Below, one piece after another: positions 1-9,983 of a stretch of 64,000 bases of DNA. The notes under the pieces are model-generated. The model was not told where the DNA came from, ran no database searches, and saw only the letters and a program-made list of their open reading frames with translations. The stretch is from JACMLD01 sp038207265 (lineage in GTDB: Bacteria > Bacteroidota > Bacteroidia > Chitinophagales > Chitinophagaceae). The position numbers were made by a program, and so were the translations under genes. The stretch's first letter is position 1, and each line of letters starts with the position of its first letter. The DNA is taken from the NCBI GenBank assembly GCA_038207265.1, contig JBBQZZ010000012.1, forward strand, positions 1-64,000. The letters run 5' to 3'.

Positions 1-371
1 ATCTGGACGAATTTTTTTTCAGATTCAACAGAAGAAATTTTTTAAACAGCATTTGGCATAAGCTGATAGAACGATTTATGATAAACAAACCATATAGCTA
101 TATTGCCAATGAGACTTAAATGGGTAATCCTATTAATTAAATTAATCAATTAACAAATACTTATCTGAATAAATTTGCGAACCAGCATAATCGTTAGTTA
201 CCTTCCTGTTACAATTCTTTTCAACCCAAATGGTTTCCTCCAGTCATCCTCCGTAGCTACTTCCGCTAATTTCAGCTATTCTTTTCCACATAAGGAAAAC
301 AAGACCTTTTTTTTTGATTCCTTTTTGTACTTTAACAGCTACTTTTAAAAATACCTTCAACCAACCCTTAT
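1..371. other. intergenic, no gene seen
   Basis: AT-rich non-coding stretch ahead of the alpha-2-macroglobulin gene. No open frame with a credible start, no tRNA and no clear TAnnTTTG box was found. It presumably carries the promoter of the following gene, but I cannot point to it. Confidence 0.5.
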
Positions 372-3300
372 ATGCGTATTGCAAAATTTGTGATGGTCCC
401 GATCATTATCGGGATCTTTTTTTTATATGCCTGTAACCGCAACGCGGTAGTACTGGATTATACCAATGCCAGGGAGGAAGTGCCTCAACTCGGCAATCTT
501 GTTTTTCGGTTTAACAAACCACTGGTAAAAGATTCGCTATTGAACCAATGGGATTCAACCGAATTCATTGCCTTTGAACCAAAAATCCGTGGCCGTTTTC
601 GCTGGGAACATGCAGATGAACTGGTGTTTTCACCAGAGCGGCCTTTATTGCCAGCAACATCTTATAAAGCTACTGTCGGTAGCGAATTACTTCGGTTTTC
701 CAAATTTGATAAAGTTGAAAAAGCAGATAATATTCTATTCCGCACAGCAGATTTAAAACTTGACAATACAAATATCACCTGGGTAATTCAGGACGAGAAC
801 ACAAAAACAGCCGTTCCCCAGGTTGATCTATATTTTAATTACCCGGTCAGTCCTGTTACGCTCAAAGAAAAATTAGGTGTGTTCGCAGATGGGAAGAAAG
901 TTGACTATACAGTACAAACGCTTTCCACCGACAATAAAATTTCATTACGCATCCAGAACCTGAAGCCGGAAGACAAGGATTATGATATAAAAATTAGTAT
1001 CGACAAAGGTGTTTTACCGGAAGGAGGTGCAAACGCCACAAAAGATAAAGTTGAAACAGATGCGGTAATTCCTTCGGCTTTTGTACTGACAATAAATGAT
1101 GTAAATGCAGATCATGATGGAAGCAATGGAAGCATTACGGTAAGAACGAGTCAACAGTTAGTAGCCGAAAACCTTGCTGCTTACATAAAATTTGAACCAG
1201 CTGTGAAATTTACTGTTGAAATGACAGATGATGGTTTTATCATTAACAGTGAAGGTTTTGATGCATCGAAAAGTTATGCGCTTAGTCTGCTCAAAGGACT
1301 ACGTGGAAGGATTGGTGGCGTATTGAAAGAGGAATACCATAACAATTTTGCCTTTGGTAAAATGGAACCCGCTATCAGCTTTGTAAACAGTAAAGCTGTT
1401 TACCTGTCCGGACAGGGTGCTAAAAATATTGAGGTAAAGCTTGTGAACGTGCCCAAAATAAAAGTTATTATTTCTAAAATTTATGAGAATAACCTGCTGG
1501 CGGCCCAACGAAATGGTTACTATCCTAAAGAAACAGGAGGTAATGGCGAAGAATATTATGAAAGTGAATCAGAAGCTGTTTCCGGTGATGTGATTTATGA
1601 AAAGGAGATTGAAACCCGGAGCCTGCCGCAAAGCGGTTCGGGAAGATTGTTCAATTTTAATATTGAAGATAAATTACCAGACTTCAAAGGGATTTATCAT
1701 ATCAAAATAAAATCCACAGAAGATTATTGGGTAAGTGACAGTAGGTTTATTTCTTTGTCTGATTTTGGATTGATAGCAAAAGAAGGAACCGATAAAATAT
1801 TTGTATTTGTCAACTCATTAAAAACAGCAATGCCGGTTAGTGCTGTGAATGTGCTTGCTTATGGGGCAAATAATCAGTTGCTGGGAACGGGTACCAGTAA
1901 TGCGGATGGTGTGGCGGAGATCAGTTATGCAAAAAAGGAATTCACAGGTTTTCGTCCTGCAATGATTATCGCCAAAACTGAGAATGATTTTAATTATCTG
2001 CCATTCAATTCAACCAGGGTGAACATGAGCCGGTTTGATGTTGGTGGCAAGCATAGCAATTCAACCGGCCTCGATGCATTTATTTATGCGGAACGGGATA
2101 TTTACAGGCCGGGAGAGAAAGTGAATTTTTCTGTTGTGATGAGGGATAAACAATGGAAAAGCCCCGGTGAATTACCCGTCAAGTTGAAATTCTTATTACC
2201 CAACGGTAAAGAGTTAAAGACTTTTCGTAAAAATTTGAATGATCAGGGTGCAGCAGAGGGAAGCGTGGATATTGCCAGTTCTGCCATTACAGGAAGTTAC
2301 TTACTTGAAGTTTACAATGGTAATGATGTATTGCTCTCCAGCAAGAATTTTATGATTGAAGAATTTGTACCAGATCGGATTAAAGTTACTGCTACGTTAG
2401 ATAAGTCTGCTCTTCAGGCGGGAGAATCGGCCAAACTCAGTATTAATGCTGTTAATTTTTTTGGACCACCTGCTGCAAACCGTAATTATGAAACAGAAAT
2501 CCAGGTGAAACAAAAATCTTTCAATCCCAAAAAATATGATCGGTATAATTTTTCAATTGCCAACCCCGGTATTTCATTTGATAAAATGGTGAATGAGGGA
2601 AAGACGGATGAGAATGGAAATGCCACGGAAACTTTTGCTGCAAAAAAAGAATACCAGAATGTAGGATTGCTGGAAGCCACCTTTTATGCTACTGTTTTTG
2701 ACGAAACAGGCAGGCCCGTGAGCCGGAGTGCTAATGCTGCTATCTATACGCAAAATGTATTCTTTGGATTGGGTGAAGATGGCTGGTGGTATTATCCATT
2801 GAACAAGACTATTCAGTTCCCTGTGATTGCTGTCAATAAAAATGAGCAACTGATTAATTCACAGGCAAAAGTGGAAGTGATTAAGCACGAATACCGGACA
2901 GTATTAACAAAGAACGGATCTTATTTCAGGTATGATTCACAAAAAGAAGACAAGCTGGTAACTTCTAATACCATCAATGTAGCCGGTGAAAATACCCGTT
3001 TTCCTTTTACACCGCGTTCACCGGGTAATTACGAAATTCGTGTATACGTTCCCGGTGGAAACAGTTATGTAAAAAAGGAATTTTACAGTTATGGAGGATG
3101 GGGTGGTGATAACTCATCTTTTGAAGTAAACAATGAAGGCAATATTGATATCAGCCTGGATAGGCTGTCTTACAACAGCGGAGAAAATGCTAAAGTATTA
3201 TTTAAAACTCCTTTCAGCGGAAAGATGCTGGTGACAGTAGAAAATGATAAGATTATTTCATATCAATACGTAACAGTTGAAAATCGTTCTGTTTCACTGG

Positions 3301-5759
3301 ATCTCAAATTAACAACTGAACATCTGCCAAATGTTTATGTTACCGCCACCCTGATCAAGCCACATGAAGTAAGTGAAATTCCGCTTACGGTTGCGCATGG
3401 ATTCCAGAATATAAAGGTGGAAGAAAAGACGAGGAGGATAGACGTTCAGATTTCCGCCCAGGCATCGGTGCGTTCCCGCACGCATCAAAAAATTAGAGTG
3501 AAGGCAGTAGCAGGTAGTAATATAACATTAGCAGCAGTTGACAATGGAGTTTTGCAGGTAAGCGGATTTGAAACACCGGATCCGTATAATTACTTTTATG
3601 CAAAACGTGCGTTGGAAGTTAATGGTTATGACATGTACCCGTTATTATTTCCGGAACTACGCGCCAGGTTAAGCAGTACTGGTGGTGATGGTGAATTGGA
3701 AATGAGCAAACGAACCAACCCGATGCCCAATAAGCGGATTAAAATTGTTAGTTACTGGAGCGGTATAGCGAAGGCTAACGGTAATGGAGAAGCGGAATTT
3801 GAATTTGACATTCCGCAATTCAGTGGTGAAATCAGGTTGATGGCGGTTGCATATAAGGACCAAAATTTTGGGAGCAAAGACATGGGAATGAAAGTAGCTG
3901 ATCCCATTGTTCTAAGTACAGCGATGCCTCGTTTCTTAAGTCCGAAGGATACCATCACCGTACCGGTCACCATTACCAACACAACCAGTAAAGTCACAAC
4001 CGCTGCAGCTGCTATATCTGTTTCATTGCCATTGCAGGTTATAGGTGCTACTCAGCAATCTGTATCCCTGAATGCCAATAGTGAAGGGGTTGCCATATTC
4101 CAGGTTGTTGCATCTCCGTCAATCAGCACAGGGAAAATAAAAATTGATGTGCAGGCGATGGGTGAAAAGTTTACAGATGAAACAGAAATCAGCGTAAGAC
4201 CTGCATCCACCTTACAGAAAGTTTCCGGAAGCGGTTCTATTGCAGGTAATGCTACAGAACATGTTACTATTGGCTTGGGTGACTTTATGCAGGGTAGCAG
4301 TGATTATCAATTACTGGTAAGCCGTTCACCGGCATTGGAACTTGTCAATCAGTTCGCATACCTGGTATCGTATCCTTATGGATGCACAGAACAAACCGTG
4401 TCAACCGCATTCCCTCAATTGTATTATGCTGACCTGGCAGATTTGCTGAATACCGGTAAAGCCAGTAAAGCTTCTGCAAATAATAATATCCAGGAAGCGA
4501 TTAAGAAAATAAAATTGCGTCAGTTATACAATGGTGGTATTACTTTATGGGACGGCGAAGGAACAGAACATTGGTGGGCTTCAATTTATGCAGCACATTT
4601 TTTAATTGAAGCACAGAAAGCGGGATATGAAGTAGATAAGGGATTGTTACAAACATTGCTCAATTATATCAATAATAAATTGCGCAACCGCGAAACCATT
4701 AATTACTATTACAATCAGAACCAGCAAAAGAAGATAGCTCCCAAAGAAGTTGCCTATAGTTTATATGTGCTTGCCTTAGCAGCAAGACCGAATATAAGCG
4801 TAATGAATTATTATAAGGCGAATACTGCTTTGTTAGCCCTGGACAGCCGGTATCTTTTATCTGCTGCATATGCTATAGCAGGTGATAAGAGCCGGTTTCG
4901 CGAATTGTTGCCAACCAGTTTCAGTGGTGAAGTTTCAGTTGCACAAACCGGTGGAAGTTTTTATAGTGATATCCGCGATGAATCCATTGCTTTGAATGTT
5001 TTGATTGATGCTGATCCCGCCAATGTACAAATACCATTGATGGCAAAACATGTTGCTGAAAAATTAAAACAACGAACCTGGTATAGTACGCAGGAAAGTG
5101 CATTTAGTTTTTTAGCATTGGGCAAACTCGCCAAAGCATCCAACAAATCCACGGTAACGGCCATTATAAATGTTAATGGAAAGTCAGCTGGTATTTTAAA
5201 CGCTGGCAGTGTGAAACTTACTGCCAGACAGCTAGGTAATAATAACGTTGACATTATTTCAAAAGGGGAAGGTCGTGTATATTATTGGTGGCAAAGTGAA
5301 GGAATCAGTGCCAGCGGTGCGTATAAGGAAGAGGACAACTACATTAAAGTACGACGCAAATTTTTTGATCGCTACGGTCGTATCATCAATGGCAATAACT
5401 TTAAGCAAAATGATCTGATAGTAGTGCAGCTGAGCCTGGAGAAATCGTACAGTGGTTCAGTAGAAAATATTGTGTTGACAGATTTGTTACCCGCCGGATT
5501 TGAAATCGAGAATCCGCGTATTAAAGAATTGCCGGGAATGGAGTGGATAAAGGATGCAACTGTACCTACGGCTATGGATGTACGTGATGACCGTATCAAT
5601 TTGTTTGTAGATTTGCACAGCAACAGGCAGAATTATTATTATTCGGTAAGGGCGGTTAGCCCGGGTGTATACCACATGGGTCCTGCCAGTGCAGACGCAA
5701 TGTATAATGGCGAGTATCATTCTTATAACGGAGCGGGAGTGATTAGGGTTACGAAGTAA
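372..5759 (+). CDS. alpha-2-macroglobulin family lipoprotein
   Basis: A 1795-residue bacterial alpha-2-macroglobulin, a periplasmic or surface protease trap that defends the envelope. The N-terminus is a lipoprotein signal with a lipobox ending at Cys21 (LYAC). A long run of beta-sandwich (MG) domains follows. The thioester motif is CTEQ, Cys1338 to Gln1341, so the reactive Cys and Gln are present; E. coli YfhM has CLEQ at this place. The alpha-helical thioester domain lies around residues 1320-1620, then a C-terminal receptor-like beta domain. In many proteobacteria this gene is paired with pbpC; no pbpC follows here. Monocistronic, ended by a weak hairpin. Family assignment is firm; the protease it traps is not known. 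Confidence 0.93.
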   Translation: MRIAKFVMVPIIIGIFFLYACNRNAVVLDYTNAREEVPQLGNLVFRFNKPLVKDSLLNQWDSTEFIAFEPKIRGRFRWEHADELVFSPERPLLPATSYKATVGSELLRFSKFDKVEKADNILFRTADLKLDNTNITWVIQDENTKTAVPQVDLYFNYPVSPVTLKEKLGVFADGKKVDYTVQTLSTDNKISLRIQNLKPEDKDYDIKISIDKGVLPEGGANATKDKVETDAVIPSAFVLTINDVNADHDGSNGSITVRTSQQLVAENLAAYIKFEPAVKFTVEMTDDGFIINSEGFDASKSYALSLLKGLRGRIGGVLKEEYHNNFAFGKMEPAISFVNSKAVYLSGQGAKNIEVKLVNVPKIKVIISKIYENNLLAAQRNGYYPKETGGNGEEYYESESEAVSGDVIYEKEIETRSLPQSGSGRLFNFNIEDKLPDFKGIYHIKIKSTEDYWVSDSRFISLSDFGLIAKEGTDKIFVFVNSLKTAMPVSAVNVLAYGANNQLLGTGTSNADGVAEISYAKKEFTGFRPAMIIAKTENDFNYLPFNSTRVNMSRFDVGGKHSNSTGLDAFIYAERDIYRPGEKVNFSVVMRDKQWKSPGELPVKLKFLLPNGKELKTFRKNLNDQGAAEGSVDIASSAITGSYLLEVYNGNDVLLSSKNFMIEEFVPDRIKVTATLDKSALQAGESAKLSINAVNFFGPPAANRNYETEIQVKQKSFNPKKYDRYNFSIANPGISFDKMVNEGKTDENGNATETFAAKKEYQNVGLLEATFYATVFDETGRPVSRSANAAIYTQNVFFGLGEDGWWYYPLNKTIQFPVIAVNKNEQLINSQAKVEVIKHEYRTVLTKNGSYFRYDSQKEDKLVTSNTINVAGENTRFPFTPRSPGNYEIRVYVPGGNSYVKKEFYSYGGWGGDNSSFEVNNEGNIDISLDRLSYNSGENAKVLFKTPFSGKMLVTVENDKIISYQYVTVENRSVSLDLKLTTEHLPNVYVTATLIKPHEVSEIPLTVAHGFQNIKVEEKTRRIDVQISAQASVRSRTHQKIRVKAVAGSNITLAAVDNGVLQVSGFETPDPYNYFYAKRALEVNGYDMYPLLFPELRARLSSTGGDGELEMSKRTNPMPNKRIKIVSYWSGIAKANGNGEAEFEFDIPQFSGEIRLMAVAYKDQNFGSKDMGMKVADPIVLSTAMPRFLSPKDTITVPVTITNTTSKVTTAAAAISVSLPLQVIGATQQSVSLNANSEGVAIFQVVASPSISTGKIKIDVQAMGEKFTDETEISVRPASTLQKVSGSGSIAGNATEHVTIGLGDFMQGSSDYQLLVSRSPALELVNQFAYLVSYPYGCTEQTVSTAFPQLYYADLADLLNTGKASKASANNNIQEAIKKIKLRQLYNGGITLWDGEGTEHWWASIYAAHFLIEAQKAGYEVDKGLLQTLLNYINNKLRNRETINYYYNQNQQKKIAPKEVAYSLYVLALAARPNISVMNYYKANTALLALDSRYLLSAAYAIAGDKSRFRELLPTSFSGEVSVAQTGGSFYSDIRDESIALNVLIDADPANVQIPLMAKHVAEKLKQRTWYSTQESAFSFLALGKLAKASNKSTVTAIINVNGKSAGILNAGSVKLTARQLGNNNVDIISKGEGRVYYWWQSEGISASGAYKEEDNYIKVRRKFFDRYGRIINGNNFKQNDLIVVQLSLEKSYSGSVENIVLTDLLPAGFEIENPRIKELPGMEWIKDATVPTAMDVRDDRINLFVDLHSNRQNYYYSVRAVSPGVYHMGPASADAMYNGEYHSYNGAGVIRVTK

Positions 5760-5801
5760 TTTTTAACTATCAGGCAGAAATCCTTAGAATGGTAGTTAAT
5801 T

Positions 5802-5830
5802 AAGACCACTCAATGAGTAGTCTTTATTAT
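5802..5830. terminator. terminator between convergent genes
   Basis: Arms AAGACCACTC (5802-5811) and GAGTAGTCTT (5815-5824) form a stem with one C-A mismatch and a 3-base loop, followed by TATTATTT. It sits between two convergent genes and could serve either strand. Confidence 0.55.
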
Positions 5831-5841
5831 TTAATTCCTTG

Positions 5842-6135
5842 TTAATGCCGCTGCCAGTGTCCGGGATGCCATTTGTATCCGCGTCTTGAATTCTGCCAAT
5901 AACCTTCGCGCCAGGAATTGCCGGGTCTTGGTCTTTCCCATCGTCCTTCGTGCCATTGATAACGTCCGCCGGTCCACACCCAGTCACCTCCAATCCACAC
6001 ATATTCACGGGAAGCTGGTGCTGGTCTTGAATATATTACAGCTGCGGGTCTTTCCCTCACTACATAACCACTGGCGCAGGAGGTCATACTGGCAATGGCC
6101 AAAACACCTATTAAGTAATATGAAATTTTTTTCAT
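5842..6135 (-). CDS. YXWGXW-repeat small lipoprotein
   Basis: A 97-residue envelope protein. I start it at the Met of MKKISYYL because that gives a clean lipoprotein signal with lipobox MTSC; the longer in-frame start would put a polar stretch before it. The mature part is a series of Trp/Tyr/Gly motifs (VWIGGDWVW, YQWHEGRW, WREGYW, YKWHPGHW), typical of the YXWGXW repeat family. Such proteins are small, basic and surface-linked in Bacteroidota; their function is unknown. Transcribed alone toward the alpha-2-macroglobulin gene. Confidence 0.82.
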   Translation of the reverse strand: MKKISYYLIGVLAIASMTSCASGYVVRERPAAVIYSRPAPASREYVWIGGDWVWTGGRYQWHEGRWERPRPGNSWREGYWQNSRRGYKWHPGHWQRH

Positions 6136-6284
6136 AACGATTGTTTTTATTGATAATGTATTTATGACCAGCAAAAACCAAAAGGTTTAATCAGACTCAT
6201 AAGAAATTACCAAAATGACTTGTTAATACAATTGCAGTGATAAAAACAAAAGAAATGCCAGTTGTTGGGTGTGAAAGATGAATC

Positions 6285-7181
6285 CTAATCTTTATAAAAA
6301 GGAATCAACAATTGTAATGAAAAATCTACAACTCGGTTGTGCGAGATAGCGGGAGACCAGATTGTCATACCGCCTGCTATTTTAATAATCGAATTAGTGA
6401 GCGCGGTATCCGGTGAATTTGTAACAACCAACTTATCTAATTTGCCCGATTGGGTAACAATGAAAGATAAAGACGCTTCCCCTTCATATTTAATATTTTT
6501 GTTTGGATTGCGGTGCAATTGGTCTATAATGTATTCTTCAGCAGTAAAAAAGGGATGAGTGAATACCGGTGGCTTCAGCACGCTGCAAGTGGAGCCAGTG
6601 TATTCGCTTTTTTCATTAAAGCATTCGAGATTTACCAGTTTATCATTCACATATTTTTCTTTGCTGCAGGGGCTGCCATCTTCCCGGAACCAGGAAGATT
6701 CTTTTATGTTGGTAGAATCTTCGTGGAAAATGATGATGGCCTCCGGCTTGCCATTGAAATATCGCATTACCCAGGTGCCGGTGATCAAATTATTTTTAAA
6801 TGTTCCTGAATCTTTGCTATTACCGTTGGGGTACCAGCTTTGCCAAACGCCGTCCTGCATATTGTTGACGAAATTACCTTCTTCTGCTTTCTGCATAGCT
6901 GGATAATATCTTATATAATGTCCATCGCGGATAGTCAAACCCTTGTCCTTGAAACTAATTGCAACCACCGTGGTGCCTTCCGGATAACTGGCGCGCAATT
7001 GCCAGTGATTGTTCTCTTCATAAATAATTGCCGGGTAGAGACCGCTTTTTTTACTGGTGAAACGTAATTCTGCATCCAGCCATTTGTGTGCGGTGTCTTT
7101 TTGAGCAGGCGCTGGTATACAAATAGGAAAAAAAATTACTGTTATCAGAATTACTTTTTTTACCTGACAAAAAATAGACAT
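6285..7181 (-). CDS. secreted MORN-repeat protein with TonB-like C-terminal domain
   Basis: A 298-residue exported protein. Residues 1-26 are a signal peptide ending in APAQ. The middle carries MORN-type repeats of the antitoxin YwqK kind (DGVWQSWYPNGNSKDSG, ITGTWVMRYFNGKPEA). The last 70 or so residues match the TonB C-terminal fold: YEGEASLSFIVTQSGKLDKL, then a terminal strand FSLQLLIPFY. It lacks the N-terminal membrane anchor and Pro-rich linker of a true TonB, so it is unlikely to energise receptors directly. Single gene, divergent from the glycan cassette. The domain call is good; the function is unknown. Confidence 0.78.
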   Translation of the reverse strand: MSIFCQVKKVILITVIFFPICIPAPAQKDTAHKWLDAELRFTSKKSGLYPAIIYEENNHWQLRASYPEGTTVVAISFKDKGLTIRDGHYIRYYPAMQKAEEGNFVNNMQDGVWQSWYPNGNSKDSGTFKNNLITGTWVMRYFNGKPEAIIIFHEDSTNIKESSWFREDGSPCSKEKYVNDKLVNLECFNEKSEYTGSTCSVLKPPVFTHPFFTAEEYIIDQLHRNPNKNIKYEGEASLSFIVTQSGKLDKLVVTNSPDTALTNSIIKIAGGMTIWSPAISHNRVVDFSLQLLIPFYKD

Positions 7182-7294
7182 AGCAGTTAAATGTTGATCA
7201 CCAATTTATTCAATATTTTATCTTGTACGGGTTATTATCATATATACAGTATATAATAATTTAAAACAATTTACTTAATTCTGAAGTGACAATA

Positions 7295-7302
7295 TATATT
7301 TG
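7295..7302 (+). promoter_or_regulatory. -7 box of glycan cassette
   Basis: TATATTTG matches the Bacteroidota TAnnTTTG consensus exactly, 63 bases before the first cassette gene. No clear TTG at the expected 17-23 base spacing upstream, so only the -7 half is supported. Confidence 0.4.
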
Positions 7303-7365
7303 CCGGTAAATAATAAATTTAGAGTCACTTAAAATGAAAGTAAATCTGTTTATCAATAAAAAAAT

Positions 7366-8226
7366 ATGAATTCTTTCAAATGCCCGGTTTGTAATTCAGT
7401 GGAAATTGCTTTGTTCAAAGAGGTAAATGAATATGTTTATTATGAATGTAATCATTGCAAACTGATATTTATTGCACCAGATATTTTGGAAAGAATGGAC
7501 CAGGGAGAATCATTGGTTAAATACAACAGCTCATACTGGAAGGAAGAACTTTATGCTGCGCGGGAAAGATCCTGGGGATCTTCGTTGGCCAGAATTGCGG
7601 AACTTTTTTTATATGCACGGATTCCGATCAAGAAATTTATAGACATAGGATCCGGTCCGGGTTATTTATTGGATGCACTCAAATATCAACTTCCTTCCGC
7701 AAACGACTTGTTTTATGCCAATGAATTGTTTCCACCGGAAAGTGATGAATGCACAACGGATAAAAACTATCATCGCGGTAATTTCCTGGATCTTGATTTT
7801 AATTTTGACGCGGGATGCTGTGTGGAAGTGATTGAACATATCACTCCTTTGATGTTTAAAACGATGATGTCTCAGCTGGCAATGAAGTCAAAACCCAATA
7901 GTATTTATATTTTCAATACTGGTATGGTTGACTATGTCAAAAAAGAAGATCCAGGCTATCTTGATCCTTTTGTAAGAGGTCACGTCGTGAGTTGGTCAAT
8001 TCAGGCCCTGGAAGTATTATTGAAACCTCTTGGATTTAAAATATTAATTGTCCCTGGTAAATCGTGGGCATTCATAGCCGAATACAAGCCAGACCATGAT
8101 TTTGTTAATCCATTGGATGAAAGGATCTGGCGTGCTATTCCGGAAAACGTGAATATACTGAGAGATAAAAAGACAGGGGATCTAATGTACATACTGGCCC
8201 TTGACACTGCAAGGGCGTATAGTTAA
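7366..8226 (+). CDS. zinc-ribbon class I SAM methyltransferase
   Basis: 286 residues. It begins with a four-cysteine zinc ribbon (C6, C9, C28, C31; CPVC and CNHC) and continues with a Rossmann methyltransferase core: motif I FIDIGSGPGYLL near residue 90 and a VEVIEHI stretch near residue 155. This arrangement is common in methyltransferases of polysaccharide and lipid gene clusters. First gene of a four-gene co-directional set with a glycosyltransferase, another methyltransferase and a membrane protein, so the acceptor is probably a sugar or lipid-linked intermediate. The exact substrate cannot be read from sequence. Confidence 0.8.
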   Translation: MNSFKCPVCNSVEIALFKEVNEYVYYECNHCKLIFIAPDILERMDQGESLVKYNSSYWKEELYAARERSWGSSLARIAELFLYARIPIKKFIDIGSGPGYLLDALKYQLPSANDLFYANELFPPESDECTTDKNYHRGNFLDLDFNFDAGCCVEVIEHITPLMFKTMMSQLAMKSKPNSIYIFNTGMVDYVKKEDPGYLDPFVRGHVVSWSIQALEVLLKPLGFKILIVPGKSWAFIAEYKPDHDFVNPLDERIWRAIPENVNILRDKKTGDLMYILALDTARAYS

Positions 8227-8294
8227 GCGGGTGATTTGAACAAAGCTGTCAACGATACTTTTTATATCATTTACGATTAAACTTTAAACTTACT

Positions 8295-9011
8295 ATGAAA
8301 AAACTCACGATTATTATTCCCGCTTACAATGAACAAAATACTATCCACCACATACTAAACCGGGTGAGGGATGTTGTCCTGGTGAATAAAATTGAAAAGG
8401 AAGTTATAGTAGTAAACGATTGTTCAACGGATGGTACCGAGGAAGCAATTAATACATACATGCGCAATAATCCTGGATTTGAAATTTCTTATTACCGTCA
8501 CGATGTTAACAAAGGTAAGGGAGCAGCTTTACATACTGGTATTGAAAGAGTAACAGGTGAATATGTTGTTATCCAGGATGCTGATCTTGAATATGATCCC
8601 GAGGAATATAATGTTTTACTTGCTCCCGTATTGAAAGGAGTGGCTGATGTGGTATATGGGTCAAGATTTATGGGCGGTTCAGCTCATCGCGTTTTATTTT
8701 TCTGGCATACCATTGGAAATAGGTTCCTGACGTTGCTATCCAATATGTGCACAAACCAAAACCTAACGGACATGGAGACCTGCTATAAACTTTTTAAAAC
8801 ATCAATTATAAAATCTTTGTCCTTGAAAGAACGGCGTTTCGGTTTTGAACCGGAAGTGACTTCGAAAATTTCCAGGATTACTGATATCAGGGTGTATGAG
8901 GTAGGTATTTCTTACTATGGCAGAACCTATGCTGAAGGAAAAAAAATAAATTGGAAAGATGGTTTCAGAGCTATTTATTGTATTCTTAAGTATGGAGTTT
9001 TTAAGCAATAG
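8295..9011 (+). CDS. glycosyltransferase family 2, DPM1-like
   Basis: 238 residues with the GT-A fold of polyprenyl-phosphate sugar transferases. The start IIPAYNEQNTI binds the nucleotide, NDCSTDGT follows, the DxD-type motif is in QDADLEYDP near residue 97, and GSRFMGG is the conserved GSR element. There are no C-terminal membrane helices, as in soluble DPM1-type enzymes. It probably transfers a sugar from a nucleotide donor to undecaprenyl phosphate; such lipid-linked sugars feed GT-C enzymes, and the large membrane protein two genes downstream would fit that role. Confidence 0.85.
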   Translation: MKKLTIIIPAYNEQNTIHHILNRVRDVVLVNKIEKEVIVVNDCSTDGTEEAINTYMRNNPGFEISYYRHDVNKGKGAALHTGIERVTGEYVVIQDADLEYDPEEYNVLLAPVLKGVADVVYGSRFMGGSAHRVLFFWHTIGNRFLTLLSNMCTNQNLTDMETCYKLFKTSIIKSLSLKERRFGFEPEVTSKISRITDIRVYEVGISYYGRTYAEGKKINWKDGFRAIYCILKYGVFKQ

Positions 9012-9118
9012 GTATAACAAATAATGTTCTCTGGTTTACCAGTGGTCAACAGATACCGGAATCAAAGTTTTGTATTAAAAGCCAAACCTGGCTTAGTAAA
9101 TTACCAAAAAGGACATAG

Positions 9119-9961
9119 ATGATAATTTCACGTATAGAGAATTTTGAACAATATTTGTCGCACAAGGAAAAGTGCCGGCATATTTTTGAATCCATTTGGT
9201 TGAAAGAAAGGGAAATGACACCCCATAAAAAGAAGTCTTTTACTTTTAATGGAATTTCCTATCCCGCAAAAAAAACGGTGGATTTCCTTGTTGATTTTAA
9301 ATATTCAAATGGAGTGGATATAAATTGGAGAGAACGAATGATTTGTCCTTTAACAGGTTTAAATAATAGATTAAGAGCCAGTATACACTTGGCTGATTTT
9401 GAGTTAGGTTTGAAAGAGTACCATAAAATTTACATAACGGAACAGGTTACATCGCTTTATAATTATATTAAAATAAAAGTACCGGATACTACGGGCAGTG
9501 AGTTTCTCGGATCTGATTATGTTGGGGGATTTATAAATCAGGAAGGCATAAGACATGAGGATATGACTCATTTGTCATTTAAAGACGAAACATTTGATTT
9601 TTACCTTTCGTTTGAATGCTTTGAACACATACCGGATTTTAAGAAGGCGTTCAGCGAAGCAATCAGGGTATTAAAAAAAGATGGGATACTTTTTTTTAGT
9701 GTACCCTTTATTATGCAAAACTATGAAAATCTCAGACGGGCATTTATAAATGAGCATGGAGAGGTGACACATATATTACCGCCCGAGTATCATGGCAACC
9801 CTGTTAGTGAAGGTGGTAGCCTTTGCTTTACTCATTTTGGCTGGGAGATGCTTGACCAACTCAGGGATTGTGGCTTTAGAAATGTATATTCACTCACTTA
9901 CTGGTCTGACACATTTGGGTATTTGGGCGGTGAACAAATTGTGTTCTTTGCAGTTAAATAA
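9119..9961 (+). CDS. class I SAM-dependent methyltransferase
   Basis: 280 residues. The C-terminal half has the Methyltransf_11-type signature: FDFYLSFECFEHIPDF near residues 159-174, then AIRVLKKDGILFFSVPF. Glycine motif I is degenerate (around EFLGSDYVGG), as often seen in glycan-cluster methyltransferases. The N-terminal part contains CPLTG near residue 80, probably structural. Lies between a DPM1-like glycosyltransferase and a polytopic membrane protein and is probably co-transcribed with them. Substrate unknown. Confidence 0.75.
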   Translation: MIISRIENFEQYLSHKEKCRHIFESIWLKEREMTPHKKKSFTFNGISYPAKKTVDFLVDFKYSNGVDINWRERMICPLTGLNNRLRASIHLADFELGLKEYHKIYITEQVTSLYNYIKIKVPDTTGSEFLGSDYVGGFINQEGIRHEDMTHLSFKDETFDFYLSFECFEHIPDFKKAFSEAIRVLKKDGILFFSVPFIMQNYENLRRAFINEHGEVTHILPPEYHGNPVSEGGSLCFTHFGWEMLDQLRDCGFRNVYSLTYWSDTFGYLGGEQIVFFAVK

Positions 9962-9983
9962 ATTCTGATAAAATCCAAAAGCA

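Noticed and set aside
5796..6008. 70-codon minus-strand frame overlapping the YXWGXW gene
   Set aside because: Shares the DNA in another frame; the YXWGXW lipoprotein has a clear signal and repeats, so the other frame is a shadow.
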